Below, piece after piece: positions 19,054 through 29,109 of a stretch of 64,000 nucleotides of DNA (position 1 is the stretch's first letter; every line of letters begins with the position of its first letter). The position numbers were made by a program, and so were the translations under genes. The notes under the pieces are model-generated. The model had not been told where the DNA came from, did not search any database, and saw nothing but the letters and a program-made list of their open reading frames with translations. The stretch comes from Vibrio orientalis CIP 102891 = ATCC 33934 (GTDB taxonomy: Bacteria; Pseudomonadota; Gammaproteobacteria; Enterobacterales; Vibrionaceae): positions 124,001-188,000 of the forward strand of contig NZ_ACZV01000005.1 of the NCBI RefSeq assembly GCF_000176235.1, read 5' to 3'.

Positions 19054-20172
19054 ATGCAATACGAATCTCCGATCAAACGTCGCCCATCGACGCGTATATA
19101 CGTGGGCGATGTGCCTATTGGTGATGGCGCACCAATCGCTGTGCAGTCAATGACAAACACCAGAACAACAGACGTTGCGGCGACTGTTGCTCAAATTAAA
19201 GCGCTGGAAAATGTCGGTGCAGATATCGTTCGCGTGTCTGTTCCTACAATGGATGCAGCAGAAGCGTTCAAACAGATTAAACAGCAGGTGAATATTCCAC
19301 TCGTTGCGGATATTCATTTTGACTACCGTATTGCGCTGAAAGTGGCAGAGTATGGTGTTGATTGTCTGCGTATTAACCCTGGCAACATCGGCAATGAAGA
19401 GCGTATTCGTGCCGTAGTTGACTGCGCTCGTGATAAAAACATTCCGATCCGCATCGGTGTAAATGGTGGCTCTCTGGAAAAAGACATCCAGATGAAATAT
19501 GGCGAACCAACACCAGCTGCACTCGTCGAATCAGCAATGCGTCATGTCGATATTCTTGACCGCCTGAACTTTGACCAGTTCAAAGTCAGCGTAAAAGCGT
19601 CAGATGTCTTCTTAGCCGTTGACTCATATCGTCTGCTTGCTCAGAAGATTGATCAACCGCTGCATTTGGGTATTACAGAAGCAGGCGGTGCTCGCGCAGG
19701 TGCGGTGAAGTCATCAGTTGGCCTCGGTATGCTTCTAGCGGAAGGCATAGGTGATACGCTGCGCATTTCGTTGGCGGCGGATCCTGTTGAAGAGATCAAA
19801 GTCGGTTTCGATATTCTAAAGTCACTACGTATTCGTTCTCGCGGCATTAACTTTATTGCTTGCCCAAGCTGTTCTCGCCAAGAGTTTGATGTGATTGGCA
19901 CGGTAAACGCACTTGAGCAGCGCTTAGAAGATGTGATTACGCCAATGGACGTATCGATCATCGGTTGTGTCGTCAATGGCCCAGGTGAAGCTGAAGTGTC
20001 TCACTTAGGTTTAGCGGGTAGTAATAAGAAGAGTGCTTTCTACGAAGACGGTAAGCGTCAGAAAGAGCGATTTGATAACGAAGATCTAGTTAATCAGCTA
20101 GAAGCGAAGATTCGTGCTAAGGCGTCGGTACTCGACGAAGCGAATCGCATCGATATCAAACAAGAAGATTAA
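19054..20172 (+). CDS. ispG: 4-hydroxy-3-methylbut-2-enyl-diphosphate synthase IspG
   Basis: IspG (GcpE) reduces methylerythritol cyclodiphosphate to HMBPP in the MEP isoprenoid pathway, using a [4Fe-4S] cluster. The 372-residue product has the family N-terminus [19 protein letters not shown] and then [22 protein letters not shown] follows. Cluster-binding cysteines are visible in [11 protein letters not shown] and in [13 protein letters not shown]. The length equals the E. coli enzyme. It starts 8 bp after rodZ and is followed 40 bp later by hisS, so these genes are probably co-transcribed. Confidence 0.96.
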   Translation: MQYESPIKRRPSTRIYVGDVPIGDGAPIAVQSMTNTRTTDVAATVAQIKALENVGADIVRVSVPTMDAAEAFKQIKQQVNIPLVADIHFDYRIALKVAEYGVDCLRINPGNIGNEERIRAVVDCARDKNIPIRIGVNGGSLEKDIQMKYGEPTPAALVESAMRHVDILDRLNFDQFKVSVKASDVFLAVDSYRLLAQKIDQPLHLGITEAGGARAGAVKSSVGLGMLLAEGIGDTLRISLAADPVEEIKVGFDILKSLRIRSRGINFIACPSCSRQEFDVIGTVNALEQRLEDVITPMDVSIIGCVVNGPGEAEVSHLGLAGSNKKSAFYEDGKRQKERFDNEDLVNQLEAKIRAKASVLDEANRIDIKQED

Positions 20173-20212
20173 TCTCAACGTAATGCAAATTACGGTACCT
20201 ATTTTACGGTAA

Positions 20213-21487
20213 ATGACTGTGGCAAAGAAAATCCAAGCAATTCGAGGCATGAACGACTGCCTTCCAACTCAATCACCACTGTGGCAAAAACTTGAAAACA
20301 CAGTGAAGAACGTAGTTAGCGCATACGGTTACAACGAAGTGCGCATGCCAATCGTTGAGATGACACATTTATTCAGTCGCGCTATCGGTGAAGTGACCGA
20401 CGTGGTTGAAAAAGAAATGTACACCTTTGAAGACCGCAACGGTGATAGCCTAACGCTGCGCCCTGAAGGTACAGCTGGTTGTGTACGTTCTTGCATTGAA
20501 AATAGCCTTATCAACCGTGATGAACAGCGTCTGTGGTACATGGGTCCAATGTTCCGTCACGAGCGCCCGCAAAAAGGTCGTTACCGTCAATTCCACCAAT
20601 GTGGTGTGGAAGTTTTCGGTCTAGATGGTCCTGATGTTGATGCTGAACTTATCATGATGACGGCACGTCTATGGCGTGAGCTAGGCATCGATAAGCACGT
20701 TCGTCTAGAGCTTAACTCAATCGGTTCTCTAGAAGATCGCGCGAACTACCGTACTGCGCTGATCGCATTCTTAGAACAGCACATCGATATTTTAGATGAC
20801 GACTGTAAGCGTCGTATGCACACTAACCCATTGCGCGTACTGGATACTAAGAATCCAGATGTTCAAGCAATCCTTGGTGATGCGCCGCGCCTGTCTGACT
20901 ACCTAGGTGAAGAGTCGAAAGAACATTTTGCTGGTCTTTGTGAACTTCTTGACGCTGCAGGTATCGAATACACAGTTAACGAGCGTTTAGTTCGTGGTTT
21001 AGATTACTACAACCGCACTGTATTCGAGTGGATTACAGAAAGCCTAGGTGCTCAAGGCACGGTATGTGGTGGTGGTCGTTACGATGGTCTAGTTGAACAG
21101 CTAGGCGGTAAAGCAACACCAGCAGTCGGCTTCGCAATGGGCCTAGAGCGTCTTGTACTAATGCTAGAAACTCTTGAGCTAACGGAAGTACGTCGTAGCG
21201 TTGATGTCTACATGGTTACGGCCGGTGAAGGCACTATGATGGCGGGTATGAAGCTAGCTGAGTCTTTACGCGAACAGGTTTCAGGCTTACGCGTAATGAA
21301 CCACTTCGGTGGCGGTAACTTTAAAAAGCAATTTAAACGTGCTGATAAAGTTGGTGCAGCGGTCGCGTTGGTTCTTGGTGAGAACGAAGTGGCTGATAAC
21401 ACGGTAGTATTGAAAGACCTGATTGGCGGTACGCAAGAAACTTACAGCCAAACAGACGTTATCGCTAAGCTATCTGAGCTAGTGTAA
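20213..21487 (+). CDS. hisS: Histidyl-tRNA synthetase
   Basis: HisRS is a class II synthetase that charges tRNA-His. The 424-residue protein has [15 protein letters not shown] at the start. Class II motif 2 follows ([21 protein letters not shown]), then the histidine-specific [15 protein letters not shown]. Motif 3 is [14 protein letters not shown]. The C-terminal anticodon-binding domain is present ([19 protein letters not shown]). The length matches E. coli HisS. It lies between ispG and yfgM in the standard order. Confidence 0.96.
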   Translation: MTVAKKIQAIRGMNDCLPTQSPLWQKLENTVKNVVSAYGYNEVRMPIVEMTHLFSRAIGEVTDVVEKEMYTFEDRNGDSLTLRPEGTAGCVRSCIENSLINRDEQRLWYMGPMFRHERPQKGRYRQFHQCGVEVFGLDGPDVDAELIMMTARLWRELGIDKHVRLELNSIGSLEDRANYRTALIAFLEQHIDILDDDCKRRMHTNPLRVLDTKNPDVQAILGDAPRLSDYLGEESKEHFAGLCELLDAAGIEYTVNERLVRGLDYYNRTVFEWITESLGAQGTVCGGGRYDGLVEQLGGKATPAVGFAMGLERLVLMLETLELTEVRRSVDVYMVTAGEGTMMAGMKLAESLREQVSGLRVMNHFGGGNFKKQFKRADKVGAAVALVLGENEVADNTVVLKDLIGGTQETYSQTDVIAKLSELV

Positions 21488-21553
21488 TTAATTTATCTAA
21501 TTTTGAAGTAGCGATCTCTGTCGCTACTTTTTTGAGATGTAAGAGGACAGGAA

Positions 21554-22168
21554 GTGGAACTCTACGATACTGAAGAACAACAAGTAGAAGCGATCAAAGA
21601 TTGGTGGAAAGAGAACGGCAAAGCAGTCATTTTAGGTGCTGTTGTTGGTCTTGGCGGCCTGTTCGGGTGGCGCTACTACCAAGATTCTGTGACTGCGGCT
21701 CAAGAAGCGGCGTCAGAAAGCTACACAAAAGCAGTTCAAGTACTTGCTGAAAAAGGCGCATCTGCTGAAGGCGACATTCAAACCTTTATTGATGGCAATA
21801 AAGATACTGAATATGCAACTCTAGCTGCTCTTCAGCTAGCGAAGGTACAAGTTGAAGCGGGTAACTTTGATGAAGCGCTTGCTCAGCTAGAGTGGGCAAA
21901 GTCTGCAACCAAAGATGCGGCAGTATTGTCAGTGGTTAATTACCGCTTAGCTCGCGTTAAAGCGGAGCAGGGCGAGTTTGATGCTGCTGTTGCTGAGCTA
22001 GCAAACATCACTGATGAAAGCTGGGCTGGCCGAGTAGCAGAACTTAAAGGTGACATCTTACTGCGTAAAGGCGATGAGCAAGCCGCGTATGCCGCTTACA
22101 CAGAAGCGCAGCAATCTGGTGATGCAAGCCAAACACTACAGATGAAACTGGACGATCTAGCCAAGTAA
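21554..22168 (+). CDS. yfgM: YfgM, ancillary SecYEG translocon subunit
   Basis: The 204-residue product starts at a GTG preceded by AGGACAGGA. It has the YfgM layout: a short cytoplasmic start (ELYDTEEQQVEAIKDWWKEN), one membrane helix (about 22-41, VILGAVVGLGGLFGWRYY) and a periplasmic TPR-like helical domain with many alanines and glutamates. YfgM associates with PpiD at the SecYEG translocon and takes part in periplasmic chaperone networks, as known in E. coli. It is followed 10 bp later by bamB. Confidence 0.9.
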   Translation: MELYDTEEQQVEAIKDWWKENGKAVILGAVVGLGGLFGWRYYQDSVTAAQEAASESYTKAVQVLAEKGASAEGDIQTFIDGNKDTEYATLAALQLAKVQVEAGNFDEALAQLEWAKSATKDAAVLSVVNYRLARVKAEQGEFDAAVAELANITDESWAGRVAELKGDILLRKGDEQAAYAAYTEAQQSGDASQTLQMKLDDLAK

Positions 22169-22177
22169 GGGCATAGC

Positions 22178-23338
22178 ATGAAGAATATGCTGAAGAAAGC
22201 GCTCACTGCGGCAATGTTCGCTGGTATCCTCGCGGGTTGTGCGAGTGAGGAAGATACCATCATCATGGCACCAGTTCCTGTTGTACAAAGTGAATTTACG
22301 CCAAGTACAGAGTGGAAAGCGTCGGTAGGTAATGGTGTTGGTCAATATTACTCTAAGCTCACACCTGCATACGCTTATGACAAAGTATTTGTTGCAAGCC
22401 GTGATGGTGTGATTAAAGCGCTCGACCCAGAAACAGGTAAAACCTTGTGGGAAACCGAAGTCGAATCTGATGTCTCAGCTCGTCTATCTGGTGGGATTGT
22501 GGCTGCGTACGGCCAAATCTTCATTGGTAGCGAAAATGGTCGAGTGTTAGCGTTCAACGAAGAAACCGGTGAACAAAACTGGAACTCTGAAGTGGATGGT
22601 GAAGTGTTGACCTCACCAGCGACAGACAGCAACCTTGTGATTGTTCATACTAACAGCGGTATGCTGATTGCGCTTGATCAGGTAACGGGTGAAAGTAAGT
22701 GGACGATCAGTACCGAAGTACCGAATTTGACTCTACGTGGTAACAGTACTCCAGTCACGGCTTCTGGCGGTGTCTTCTGGGGTACGGCAAATGGCCGCTT
22801 AGCAGCGGCGATTGTTGAACGTGGTCAGCTTATTTGGCAGCAGCCGATCGGAATGCCTCAGGGCGCAACTGAAATTGACCGCCTTGTTGATGTCGATGCT
22901 TCGCCGCTGATTATAGGCAGCAACCTATACATCATTGGCTACAATGGTCAGCTAACGGCTATCGACTTGCGTTCTGGTAAGCCGGTATGGAAGCGTGCGT
23001 TCTCGTCTGCGACGGATATCGCCAGTGACGGTAGTCGTATCTATATCGTTACAGAGCAAGATCATCTTGTTGCTTTTGACGCACGTAGCGGTACTGAATT
23101 GTGGAGCAATGAGCAGCTTGAACACCGATTACTGACAGCGCCGACGATTATCAACCAGTATGTGGTTGTAGGTGATAGTGAAGGTTATCTACATTGGGTT
23201 GATCGCAGCAGCGGTGAATTCGTTGCTCAACAAGAAGTAGACAGCAGTGGCTTTGCGGTTGCACCAATCACAATCCCTGGTGGTTATCTCTTAATGACGC
23301 GCAATGGCGATGTAAAGAAACTAACGATCAGCGAATAG
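22178..23338 (+). CDS. bamB: Outer membrane assembly lipoprotein BamB
   Basis: BamB is the beta-propeller lipoprotein of the BAM complex that inserts beta-barrel proteins into the outer membrane. The 386-residue product has a lipoprotein signal with lipobox LAGC near residue 21. A run of PQQ-like propeller blades follows, with repeats such as VIKALDPETGKTLWETEV, VLAFNEETGEQNWNSEV, LIALDQVTGESKWTIST and LTAIDLRSGKPVWKRAF. It follows yfgM by 10 bp and is closed by a terminator at 23360. Confidence 0.95.
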   Translation: MKNMLKKALTAAMFAGILAGCASEEDTIIMAPVPVVQSEFTPSTEWKASVGNGVGQYYSKLTPAYAYDKVFVASRDGVIKALDPETGKTLWETEVESDVSARLSGGIVAAYGQIFIGSENGRVLAFNEETGEQNWNSEVDGEVLTSPATDSNLVIVHTNSGMLIALDQVTGESKWTISTEVPNLTLRGNSTPVTASGGVFWGTANGRLAAAIVERGQLIWQQPIGMPQGATEIDRLVDVDASPLIIGSNLYIIGYNGQLTAIDLRSGKPVWKRAFSSATDIASDGSRIYIVTEQDHLVAFDARSGTELWSNEQLEHRLLTAPTIINQYVVVGDSEGYLHWVDRSSGEFVAQQEVDSSGFAVAPITIPGGYLLMTRNGDVKKLTISE

Positions 23339-23359
23339 TTTCGTGATACAATTCACATT

Positions 23360-23401
23360 CGGCTCCTCGCTGGTAACAGTTGGGAGCCGTTTGTTTGTTT
23401 T
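23360..23401 (+). terminator. Rho-independent terminator after bamB
   Basis: CGGCTCC at 23360 pairs with GGAGCCG at 23383-23389, followed by TTTGTTTGTTTT. Confidence 0.75.
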
Positions 23402-23506
23402 AGAACCCCAAAGTTACATGTGGTTATAGGTAAAGTGCTCATAAAGTGGACTCTGCTGAGTTGTTACCTATAACTACATAAAGAAAAGAATATTGTAGAG
23501 GTTATT

Positions 23507-24994
23507 ATGGTACCTGTTGTTGCTCTGGTAGGGCGTCCTAACGTTGGTAAGTCAACGTTATTTAACCGATTGACTCGTACACGCGACGCGTTGGTTGCGG
23601 ATTTCCCTGGCTTAACTCGTGACCGTAAATACGGCCAAGCGAAGCTTGGTGAACATGAATTCATTGTTATCGATACCGGCGGTATTGATGGCACAGAAGA
23701 AGGTGTAGAAACCAAAATGGCTGAACAGTCGCTAGCGGCGATTGATGAAGCTGATGTTGTGCTATTTATGGTTGATGGCCGCGCAGGCTTAACACCATCT
23801 GACATCGCCATTTCTAACCACCTTCGTAAGATTGAAAAGCCTTCAATGCTGGTTGTAAACAAGGTTGATGGTATTGATGCTGACGCAGCGTCAGCTGACT
23901 TCTGGCAACTTGGTGTTGAAAACATGTACCAGATTGCTGCGGCTCACGGCCGTGGTGTCGGTGCTTTGATTGATCGCGCGCTTAACCCATTTGCAGAAAA
24001 AATGGCAGAAGAAGCGAAAGGCGAAATCGAAGACCTAACCGAGTTTGAAGATCTTGATGAAGAGAAGTTAGACTACACCGAAGAAGAAGCTGAGGAAGAG
24101 TTTAAGCGTCTGCAAGATCAGCCAATCAAACTGGCTATTATCGGTCGACCAAACGTAGGTAAATCGACGTTAACTAACCGTATTCTTGGTGAAGAGCGTG
24201 TGGTTGTCTACGATATGCCGGGTACAACACGTGACTCTATCTACATTCCAATGGAGCGTGATGGTCGTGAATACGTACTGATCGATACGGCTGGTGTTCG
24301 TCGTCGTAAACGTATCAATGAAACTGTTGAGAAGTTCTCAGTGGTTAAAACGCTAAAAGCGGTTGAAGACGCGAACGTTGTTCTACTAGTAATTGACGCA
24401 CGTGAAAACATTTCAGACCAAGATCTTAGCCTACTAGGTTTTGCCCTAAACGCTGGTCGTTCAATTGTTCTAGCTGTGAACAAGTGGGATGGCCTTGATA
24501 CAGACGTGAAAGAGCACGTGAAGAAAGAGCTAGACCGTCGTCTAGGTTTCGTAGACTTCGCGCGTATCCACTTTATCTCTGCGCTGCACGGTACTGGTGT
24601 TGGTCACCTGTTTGAATCTGTGCAAGAAGCTTACAAGTCTGCGACAACTCGTGTAGGTACATCAGTACTGACTCGTATTATGAAAATGGCAACTGATGAT
24701 CACCAGCCACCGTTGGTTCGTGGTCGCCGTGTTAAGCTGAAATACGCGCACGCGGGTGGTTATAACCCACCAATCGTGGTTATTCACGGTAACCAAGTTA
24801 ATGAACTGCCAGATTCATACAAACGTTACCTGATGAACTACTACCGTAAGTCTCTAGAGATCATGGGTACACCGATCCGTATTCAGTTCCAGAGCAGCGA
24901 CAACCCGTTTGAGGGTAAAACGAACAAGATGACTATGTCTCAAGAGCGTAAACGTAAGCGCCTAATGAGCATGATGAAAAATCGTAAGAACTAA
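23507..24994 (+). CDS. der: Ribosome-assembly GTPase Der (EngA)
   Basis: Der is the essential tandem GTPase needed for maturation of the 50S subunit. The 495-residue protein has two complete G domains. The first has [14 protein letters not shown] near residue 8, [13 protein letters not shown] and NKVD. The second has [15 protein letters not shown] near 210, [13 protein letters not shown] and NKWD. An acidic linker (about 165-200) separates them, and a C-terminal KH-like domain follows ([14 protein letters not shown]). The gene has its own upstream interval and terminator and closes the conserved hisS-yfgM-bamB-der block. Confidence 0.96.
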   Translation: MVPVVALVGRPNVGKSTLFNRLTRTRDALVADFPGLTRDRKYGQAKLGEHEFIVIDTGGIDGTEEGVETKMAEQSLAAIDEADVVLFMVDGRAGLTPSDIAISNHLRKIEKPSMLVVNKVDGIDADAASADFWQLGVENMYQIAAAHGRGVGALIDRALNPFAEKMAEEAKGEIEDLTEFEDLDEEKLDYTEEEAEEEFKRLQDQPIKLAIIGRPNVGKSTLTNRILGEERVVVYDMPGTTRDSIYIPMERDGREYVLIDTAGVRRRKRINETVEKFSVVKTLKAVEDANVVLLVIDARENISDQDLSLLGFALNAGRSIVLAVNKWDGLDTDVKEHVKKELDRRLGFVDFARIHFISALHGTGVGHLFESVQEAYKSATTRVGTSVLTRIMKMATDDHQPPLVRGRRVKLKYAHAGGYNPPIVVIHGNQVNELPDSYKRYLMNYYRKSLEIMGTPIRIQFQSSDNPFEGKTNKMTMSQERKRKRLMSMMKNRKN

Positions 24995-25032
24995 TTGCCT
25001 GAGTCGGAGTACACAGGAAAGAGTTTATTGAT

Positions 25033-25066
25033 AAAAAGCGCCTAGTTTACTAAGGCGCTTTTTTTA
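25033..25066 (+). terminator. Rho-independent terminator after der
   Basis: AGCGCCT...AGGCGCT forms the stem, flanked by A and T runs, with a seven-T tail. Confidence 0.85.
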
Positions 25067-25077
25067 TAGGACAAGAA

Positions 25078-25944
25078 ATGCAAATTAAACCAACTATCGC
25101 CCAATTTTGTCACAATACTTGGCAGCTTGACGCTGTTGTTCAGCTTATCCAGCAAGGTAGCGAGCATCTATATGTGGTGACAGATACCACGCCTTTTCAT
25201 CCCGTGAGCCATATTTGGCCAGATCATCCTGCTGATAGAGGTACTCTAGATTGCCACAATGTGCTTGATTGCCAAGTTGGCGCCGTTGAACTGGCAAGCG
25301 GCGAGCTTTATGTCGGTCAAACAATCCCTGTGAAACGTGATGAGCCAGGCTGGAGCTTTGTTGTCGTCCATTGTTTAACTAAGGGGTCTGTCGAACTTGA
25401 GCTTGGTCAGAAAGTCTGTTTATCGGTTGATAAGCCTTATCAGCAATCATTGAGTCGTGGGCACAGTGCAGGCCACCTTTCATATCTCGCTCTAAATAAG
25501 GTACTGACTGAGCACGGTTATTGGCGTAAAGACGCAGACAGAAAAGATCCGCATGGCAACTACGACTTCAATAGCTATGCGCAGGTGACAAGTTTTGTTA
25601 CACCGGATAAATGCCTAGATACTTATCGACTGGGTAAGACGCTACGTAAGCGTGGTTTAAACAGTGCTGACTTGCTAGCGAACTTAGCGCAAATAGAGAG
25701 CTTGGTGAACGCACAATTGATCGAATGGCTAAAGTTCGATTCTGACATCTTGGTTGAGTGCCATGGAGACGCATTGACGGACTCTCGATACTGGTCGTGT
25801 GACTTAAAAGAGGGCGCAATCGCTGTTATTCCTTGCGGTGGCAGTCATGCAAGTTCTTTAAACGATTATGCTGTGATTGAGGTGAAACTGGTTCAAGTCG
25901 ATGCGAGTAATATTGAAATGCACACTGATGTAAAACCGACATAG
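25078..25944 (+). CDS. AlaX-like alanyl-tRNA editing domain protein
   Basis: The 288-residue protein has the metal-binding signature of the second additional domain (SAD) of threonyl/alanyl-tRNA synthetases. SRGHSAGHLSYLALN (about residue 142) supplies the HxxxH pair. IPCGGSHASSL near residue 258 supplies the C and H of the CGGxH motif. Stand-alone proteins of this kind (AlaX) hydrolyse mischarged Ser- or Gly-tRNA-Ala. The N-terminal part (about 1-100) has an AlaX-like barrel with CQVGAVEL. The substrate is inferred. The gene starts 12 bp after the der terminator. Confidence 0.75.
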   Translation: MQIKPTIAQFCHNTWQLDAVVQLIQQGSEHLYVVTDTTPFHPVSHIWPDHPADRGTLDCHNVLDCQVGAVELASGELYVGQTIPVKRDEPGWSFVVVHCLTKGSVELELGQKVCLSVDKPYQQSLSRGHSAGHLSYLALNKVLTEHGYWRKDADRKDPHGNYDFNSYAQVTSFVTPDKCLDTYRLGKTLRKRGLNSADLLANLAQIESLVNAQLIEWLKFDSDILVECHGDALTDSRYWSCDLKEGAIAVIPCGGSHASSLNDYAVIEVKLVQVDASNIEMHTDVKPT

Positions 25945-26258
25945 TGAAGTCGATCGTTTTTATAATATTCTGATAATGGCGTAAAACAAAAGACGTTTGG
26001 TTTTTTATGCTTTTAAAAATCCAAATGCAGAACATGTAACTTATGCTTTCGGTATGTGGTTATATAAATGTTCTTTTTGGTGCAGATCGCTGATCACTTT
26101 GGATTTAGCCGATGATCAGAGTTTGATCTTTACTATAGCTTAGATCGTTTCTAGAGTTTTATTCTAATTGGTTATAAATGAGGCTGGGATCGGGTTATAA
26201 ATAGAGCCTTTATGCTACTGTTTTCCCATAAAAACAGAATATATTAAAGATCAGTCAT
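25945..26258. promoter_or_regulatory. Intergenic region before the diguanylate cyclase gene, with a palindrome
   Basis: This 314-bp AT-rich stretch has no gene. CTGATCA at 26090-26096 and TGATCAG at 26113-26119 form a perfect seven-base inverted repeat 16 bp apart, which could be an operator. I see no c-di-GMP riboswitch. Confidence 0.4.
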
Positions 26259-27278
26259 ATGAGTTACCTTAAGCTTCTTACTGCTCACAGAGAAGTTAAC
26301 AAGTTACTCACTAAGCTTGCATTAGGAATGGGAAGAACAGAGCTCAATCGCCGTGTGGTTGAGCTCTCTGAATGCTGGTTTGGTGAAAGAAAAGCTTCAA
26401 TACTAAGGCTTGATGCCAACAGTAGCCGGCTTTACTTGGAGTCGGCTCCAAGCTTGCCAGAATTCTATAATGACGCAATTGAAGGCGTCACTATTGGCCC
26501 GACAATAGGATCGTGTGGCGCTGCTGCTTACCTAAAGCAAAATGTTGTCGTCGATAATATCAATACCCATCCCAACTGGGCGCCATTCACGTCACTGACA
26601 GAAGAGGCAGGTTTACATGCCTGTTGGTCTGTTCCTATTTTATCTAGTCAAGAAGCGGTCATGGGGACATTCGCAATATACAGTGCTGCACCGTCTTTGC
26701 CTGAGTCTCATGAACTCGAAGTACTCGAAATGCTGGCGTCACTCTATGCTGTAGCATGGGAGAAGTATCAGTTAGAGGATCAGCTTCACTATCACGCTCG
26801 CTACGATAGTTTAACGGGGTGTTTGAACCGTAGGGCTCTGCTCCAGCAAGCGAATGATTGTTTAAATACCGAACTAAAATACATCGCGTGTTTCTTTGCT
26901 GATATTGATAAGTTCAAACAGATCAACGATCGCAATGGTCATGAGGTCGGAGACAAAGTACTTGCCGCTGTTGGTGAGGTGTTTAATCAGACATTTGAGA
27001 TTAGTAGCTTGGGCGGCCGTTATGGTGGCGATGAATTTGTCGCATTTTCTTGGTCCAACGATCCAGATACGTTTTCCCAACTGGCTGTGGAGTTTAACCA
27101 ACGATTAGGTGAGATATCGCCAGTTGATGGGGTAACAATTTATGTCAGTGTCGGTATGGCAGTGTGTGAAATAACACGAATGACCTCATTGCAGCGATTA
27201 ATAAAGCGAGCCGATCACGCAATGTACAAAGTAAAGCACCCTGATGGGCTTGATAAAGATCATAGTAACTTTGCCTGA
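26259..27278 (+). CDS. GAF-GGDEF diguanylate cyclase
   Basis: The 339-residue cytoplasmic protein has an N-terminal GAF sensor domain (about 15-165: RKASILRLD, GPTIGSCGAAAYLKQNVVVD, ACWSVPILS, GTFAIY). A C-terminal GGDEF domain follows (about 175-330). The active site GGRYGGDEFVAF is intact, as are DIDKFKQIND and HEVGDKVLA. The enzyme should therefore make cyclic di-GMP from GTP. The residues at the usual product-inhibition site RxxD before GGDEF read EISS, so the I-site appears absent. The GAF ligand is unknown. It stands alone between the AlaX-like gene and yfgJ. Confidence 0.9.
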   Translation: MSYLKLLTAHREVNKLLTKLALGMGRTELNRRVVELSECWFGERKASILRLDANSSRLYLESAPSLPEFYNDAIEGVTIGPTIGSCGAAAYLKQNVVVDNINTHPNWAPFTSLTEEAGLHACWSVPILSSQEAVMGTFAIYSAAPSLPESHELEVLEMLASLYAVAWEKYQLEDQLHYHARYDSLTGCLNRRALLQQANDCLNTELKYIACFFADIDKFKQINDRNGHEVGDKVLAAVGEVFNQTFEISSLGGRYGGDEFVAFSWSNDPDTFSQLAVEFNQRLGEISPVDGVTIYVSVGMAVCEITRMTSLQRLIKRADHAMYKVKHPDGLDKDHSNFA

Positions 27279-27322
27279 GGAAGTTAAAGTAGGCGTGATA
27301 TAGATATTGTGAAGAAGCCGAT

Positions 27323-27544
27323 ATGAATGAGAATAGTTGCCCAATTTGTCATGATGAATTGAGCTGGACTGGCGAATACCATTGCCAATCTTGCGATGAA
27401 AACTTTAAAAAGATTGGTTTTTGCCCTGATTGCGATGCGGAGTTAGAGAAGCTGCAAGCATGTGGTTCAGCGAGCTATTTTTGCAACGCATGCAATGAGC
27501 TTAAGTCAAAGTCAAAAGTACGTTTTGAGTTTCAACCGAGTTAG
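27323..27544 (+). CDS. yfgJ: Zinc-ribbon protein YfgJ
   Basis: The 73-residue protein is almost entirely made of CxxC zinc knuckles: CPICHDEL, CQSCDENF, CPDCDAEL and CNACNEL, with one extra cysteine in QACGSASYF. It matches the small YfgJ family, which in E. coli lies next to der and xseA, as here. Its function is not known. It probably binds one or two zinc ions. It converges on xseA with almost no gap (stop at 27544, xseA stop at 27546). Confidence 0.82.
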   Translation: MNENSCPICHDELSWTGEYHCQSCDENFKKIGFCPDCDAELEKLQACGSASYFCNACNELKSKSKVRFEFQPS

Positions 27545-27545
27545 T

Positions 27546-28877
27546 TTAGTTAACGGTTGAACGTATCTCTCCATCAGATAAACGGGTGACCAAAGTGTCG
27601 CCTGTTTTTATATCTGATGTTTTAGTCAGTACTTTACCTTGCTCAGTTTGCGAAATACTGTAGCCACGCTTTAGGGTTGCTAATGGACTGACGGTATCTA
27701 ACTTCTCGGCAGCTAATGCCAGCTGATGACGTGTATTCAGCAAGCGTCTGTCCATTGCATCAAGCAGCTTCTGCTCCAATCGTTGTAGAGTCGATTTTTG
27801 CTCTGACAGGCGTTTAACTGGTGAGTTAAGCTCCAAACGATATTGTTGACGCTCAACTTTTTGGCTACGTTGAGATAAGTAGCGTTCCATTGAGCGATGC
27901 AGACGAACTTCAAGTTCATCCAACTGCTGGCTTTGACGCTGTAATTGGTAGCTCGGGTGTTGACGCTCTAAGCGATGAAGGAGTAGGGCGTTATGACGTT
28001 TTTGTTCACTTAGGTAATAACGCATTGCGCTGACGAGCTTATTTTGACGGCTCAGTAGCGCCTGATCTTTATGGCTGTTATCACGGCTAACCAGTTCGGC
28101 TGCTGCAGATGGTGTTGGCGCGCGCATATCAGCGACAAAGTCAGCGATAGTCACATCCACTTCATGACCGACAGCACTGATAATCGGGATCTGACTAGCA
28201 GCAATTGTGCGGGCCAATATCTCGTTATTAAAGCACCATAAATCTTCCAGTGAGCCACCACCACGTCCGACGATCAATACATCACACTCATTGCGGCTGT
28301 TAGCGCAGCCAATCGCTTGAGCAATTTGGATTGCCGCCTCTTCACCTTGAACCATCGTCGGGTAAACCACGACGGGTAGGGAAGGATCGCGGCGCTTCAA
28401 TACATCTAAAATATCGTATAGCGCAGCGCCTGTTTTAGAGGTGATCACACCAACACGCTTCGGGTGCTCAGGTAATGGCTTCTTGCTGGTTTGAGCAAAC
28501 AAGCCTTCACCCGCCAATTTCATCTTCAGTTCTTCAAACTGCTGCTGAAGTCGGCCGTCACCTTCTGGCTGCATGCTTTCAATGATTAACTGGTAGTCAC
28601 CACGCGGTTCATACAGCGATAAACGAGCTTTAACCAAGACTTGATTGCCGTTTTTCGGCTTGAATGTAACGCGGCGATTGTTACCACGGAACATGGCACA
28701 TTTTACTTGAGCACGAGAATCTTTAAGAGTGAGGTACCAGTGACCAGAGACAGGAGCAGAGAAGTTTGAAATCTCGCCAACTAACCAAACAATCCCCATT
28801 TCATTTTCAAGTAATAGGCGCACTTCTGCATTAAGACGAGAAACGGTGAAGATGTTTTGATTGGTCAGAGATGACAA
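27546..28877 (-). CDS. xseA: Exodeoxyribonuclease VII large subunit
   Basis: XseA is the catalytic subunit of ExoVII, which degrades single-stranded DNA. From the TTG at 28877 the 443-residue product has the N-terminal OB fold ([41 protein letters not shown]). The catalytic core follows ([65 protein letters not shown]). A long coiled-coil region comes next and the C-terminal GYSI is conserved. GAGA lies before the TTG. The open frame reaches another TTG at 28931, but those residues are not conserved. It is divergent from guaB. Confidence 0.93.
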   Translation of the reverse strand: MSSLTNQNIFTVSRLNAEVRLLLENEMGIVWLVGEISNFSAPVSGHWYLTLKDSRAQVKCAMFRGNNRRVTFKPKNGNQVLVKARLSLYEPRGDYQLIIESMQPEGDGRLQQQFEELKMKLAGEGLFAQTSKKPLPEHPKRVGVITSKTGAALYDILDVLKRRDPSLPVVVYPTMVQGEEAAIQIAQAIGCANSRNECDVLIVGRGGGSLEDLWCFNNEILARTIAASQIPIISAVGHEVDVTIADFVADMRAPTPSAAAELVSRDNSHKDQALLSRQNKLVSAMRYYLSEQKRHNALLLHRLERQHPSYQLQRQSQQLDELEVRLHRSMERYLSQRSQKVERQQYRLELNSPVKRLSEQKSTLQRLEQKLLDAMDRRLLNTRHQLALAAEKLDTVSPLATLKRGYSISQTEQGKVLTKTSDIKTGDTLVTRLSDGEIRSTVN

Positions 28878-28965
28878 GGCTAATCTCGCGGACGTGAATA
28901 TGGAAATTAGCGGCAATATAATACATATCAAGGGGGTTAATGCAAGAAAAAAATTAAAAAATTTG

Positions 28966-28994
28966 TGGTCAAGCGATTACGTAGGCCGTATAAT
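28966..28994 (+). promoter_or_regulatory. Predicted sigma-70 promoter of guaB
   Basis: TGGTCA at 28966-28971 (4 of 6 to consensus) is followed, after 17 bp, by a perfect TATAAT at 28989-28994. The GC-rich bases after the -10 (CCGTCCG) are typical of promoters under stringent control, as known for guaBA in E. coli. Confidence 0.65.
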
Positions 28995-29109
28995 CCGTCC
29001 GCAATATCTAATCCAAATGTAGTTAAGTTAACAAAACTTACTGCCCTCATTATGCGAAACGATGAGACCGGATTGTTCTTTTTACTCCTCTAATTGTGAG
29101 ATATTGCAA

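Noticed and set aside
25945..26258. Cyclic di-GMP riboswitch before the GGDEF gene
   Set aside because: The conserved GEMM core segments are absent.
29020..29075. PurR box before guaB
   Set aside because: GCGAAACGATGAG looks vaguely similar but fits the consensus poorly when aligned.
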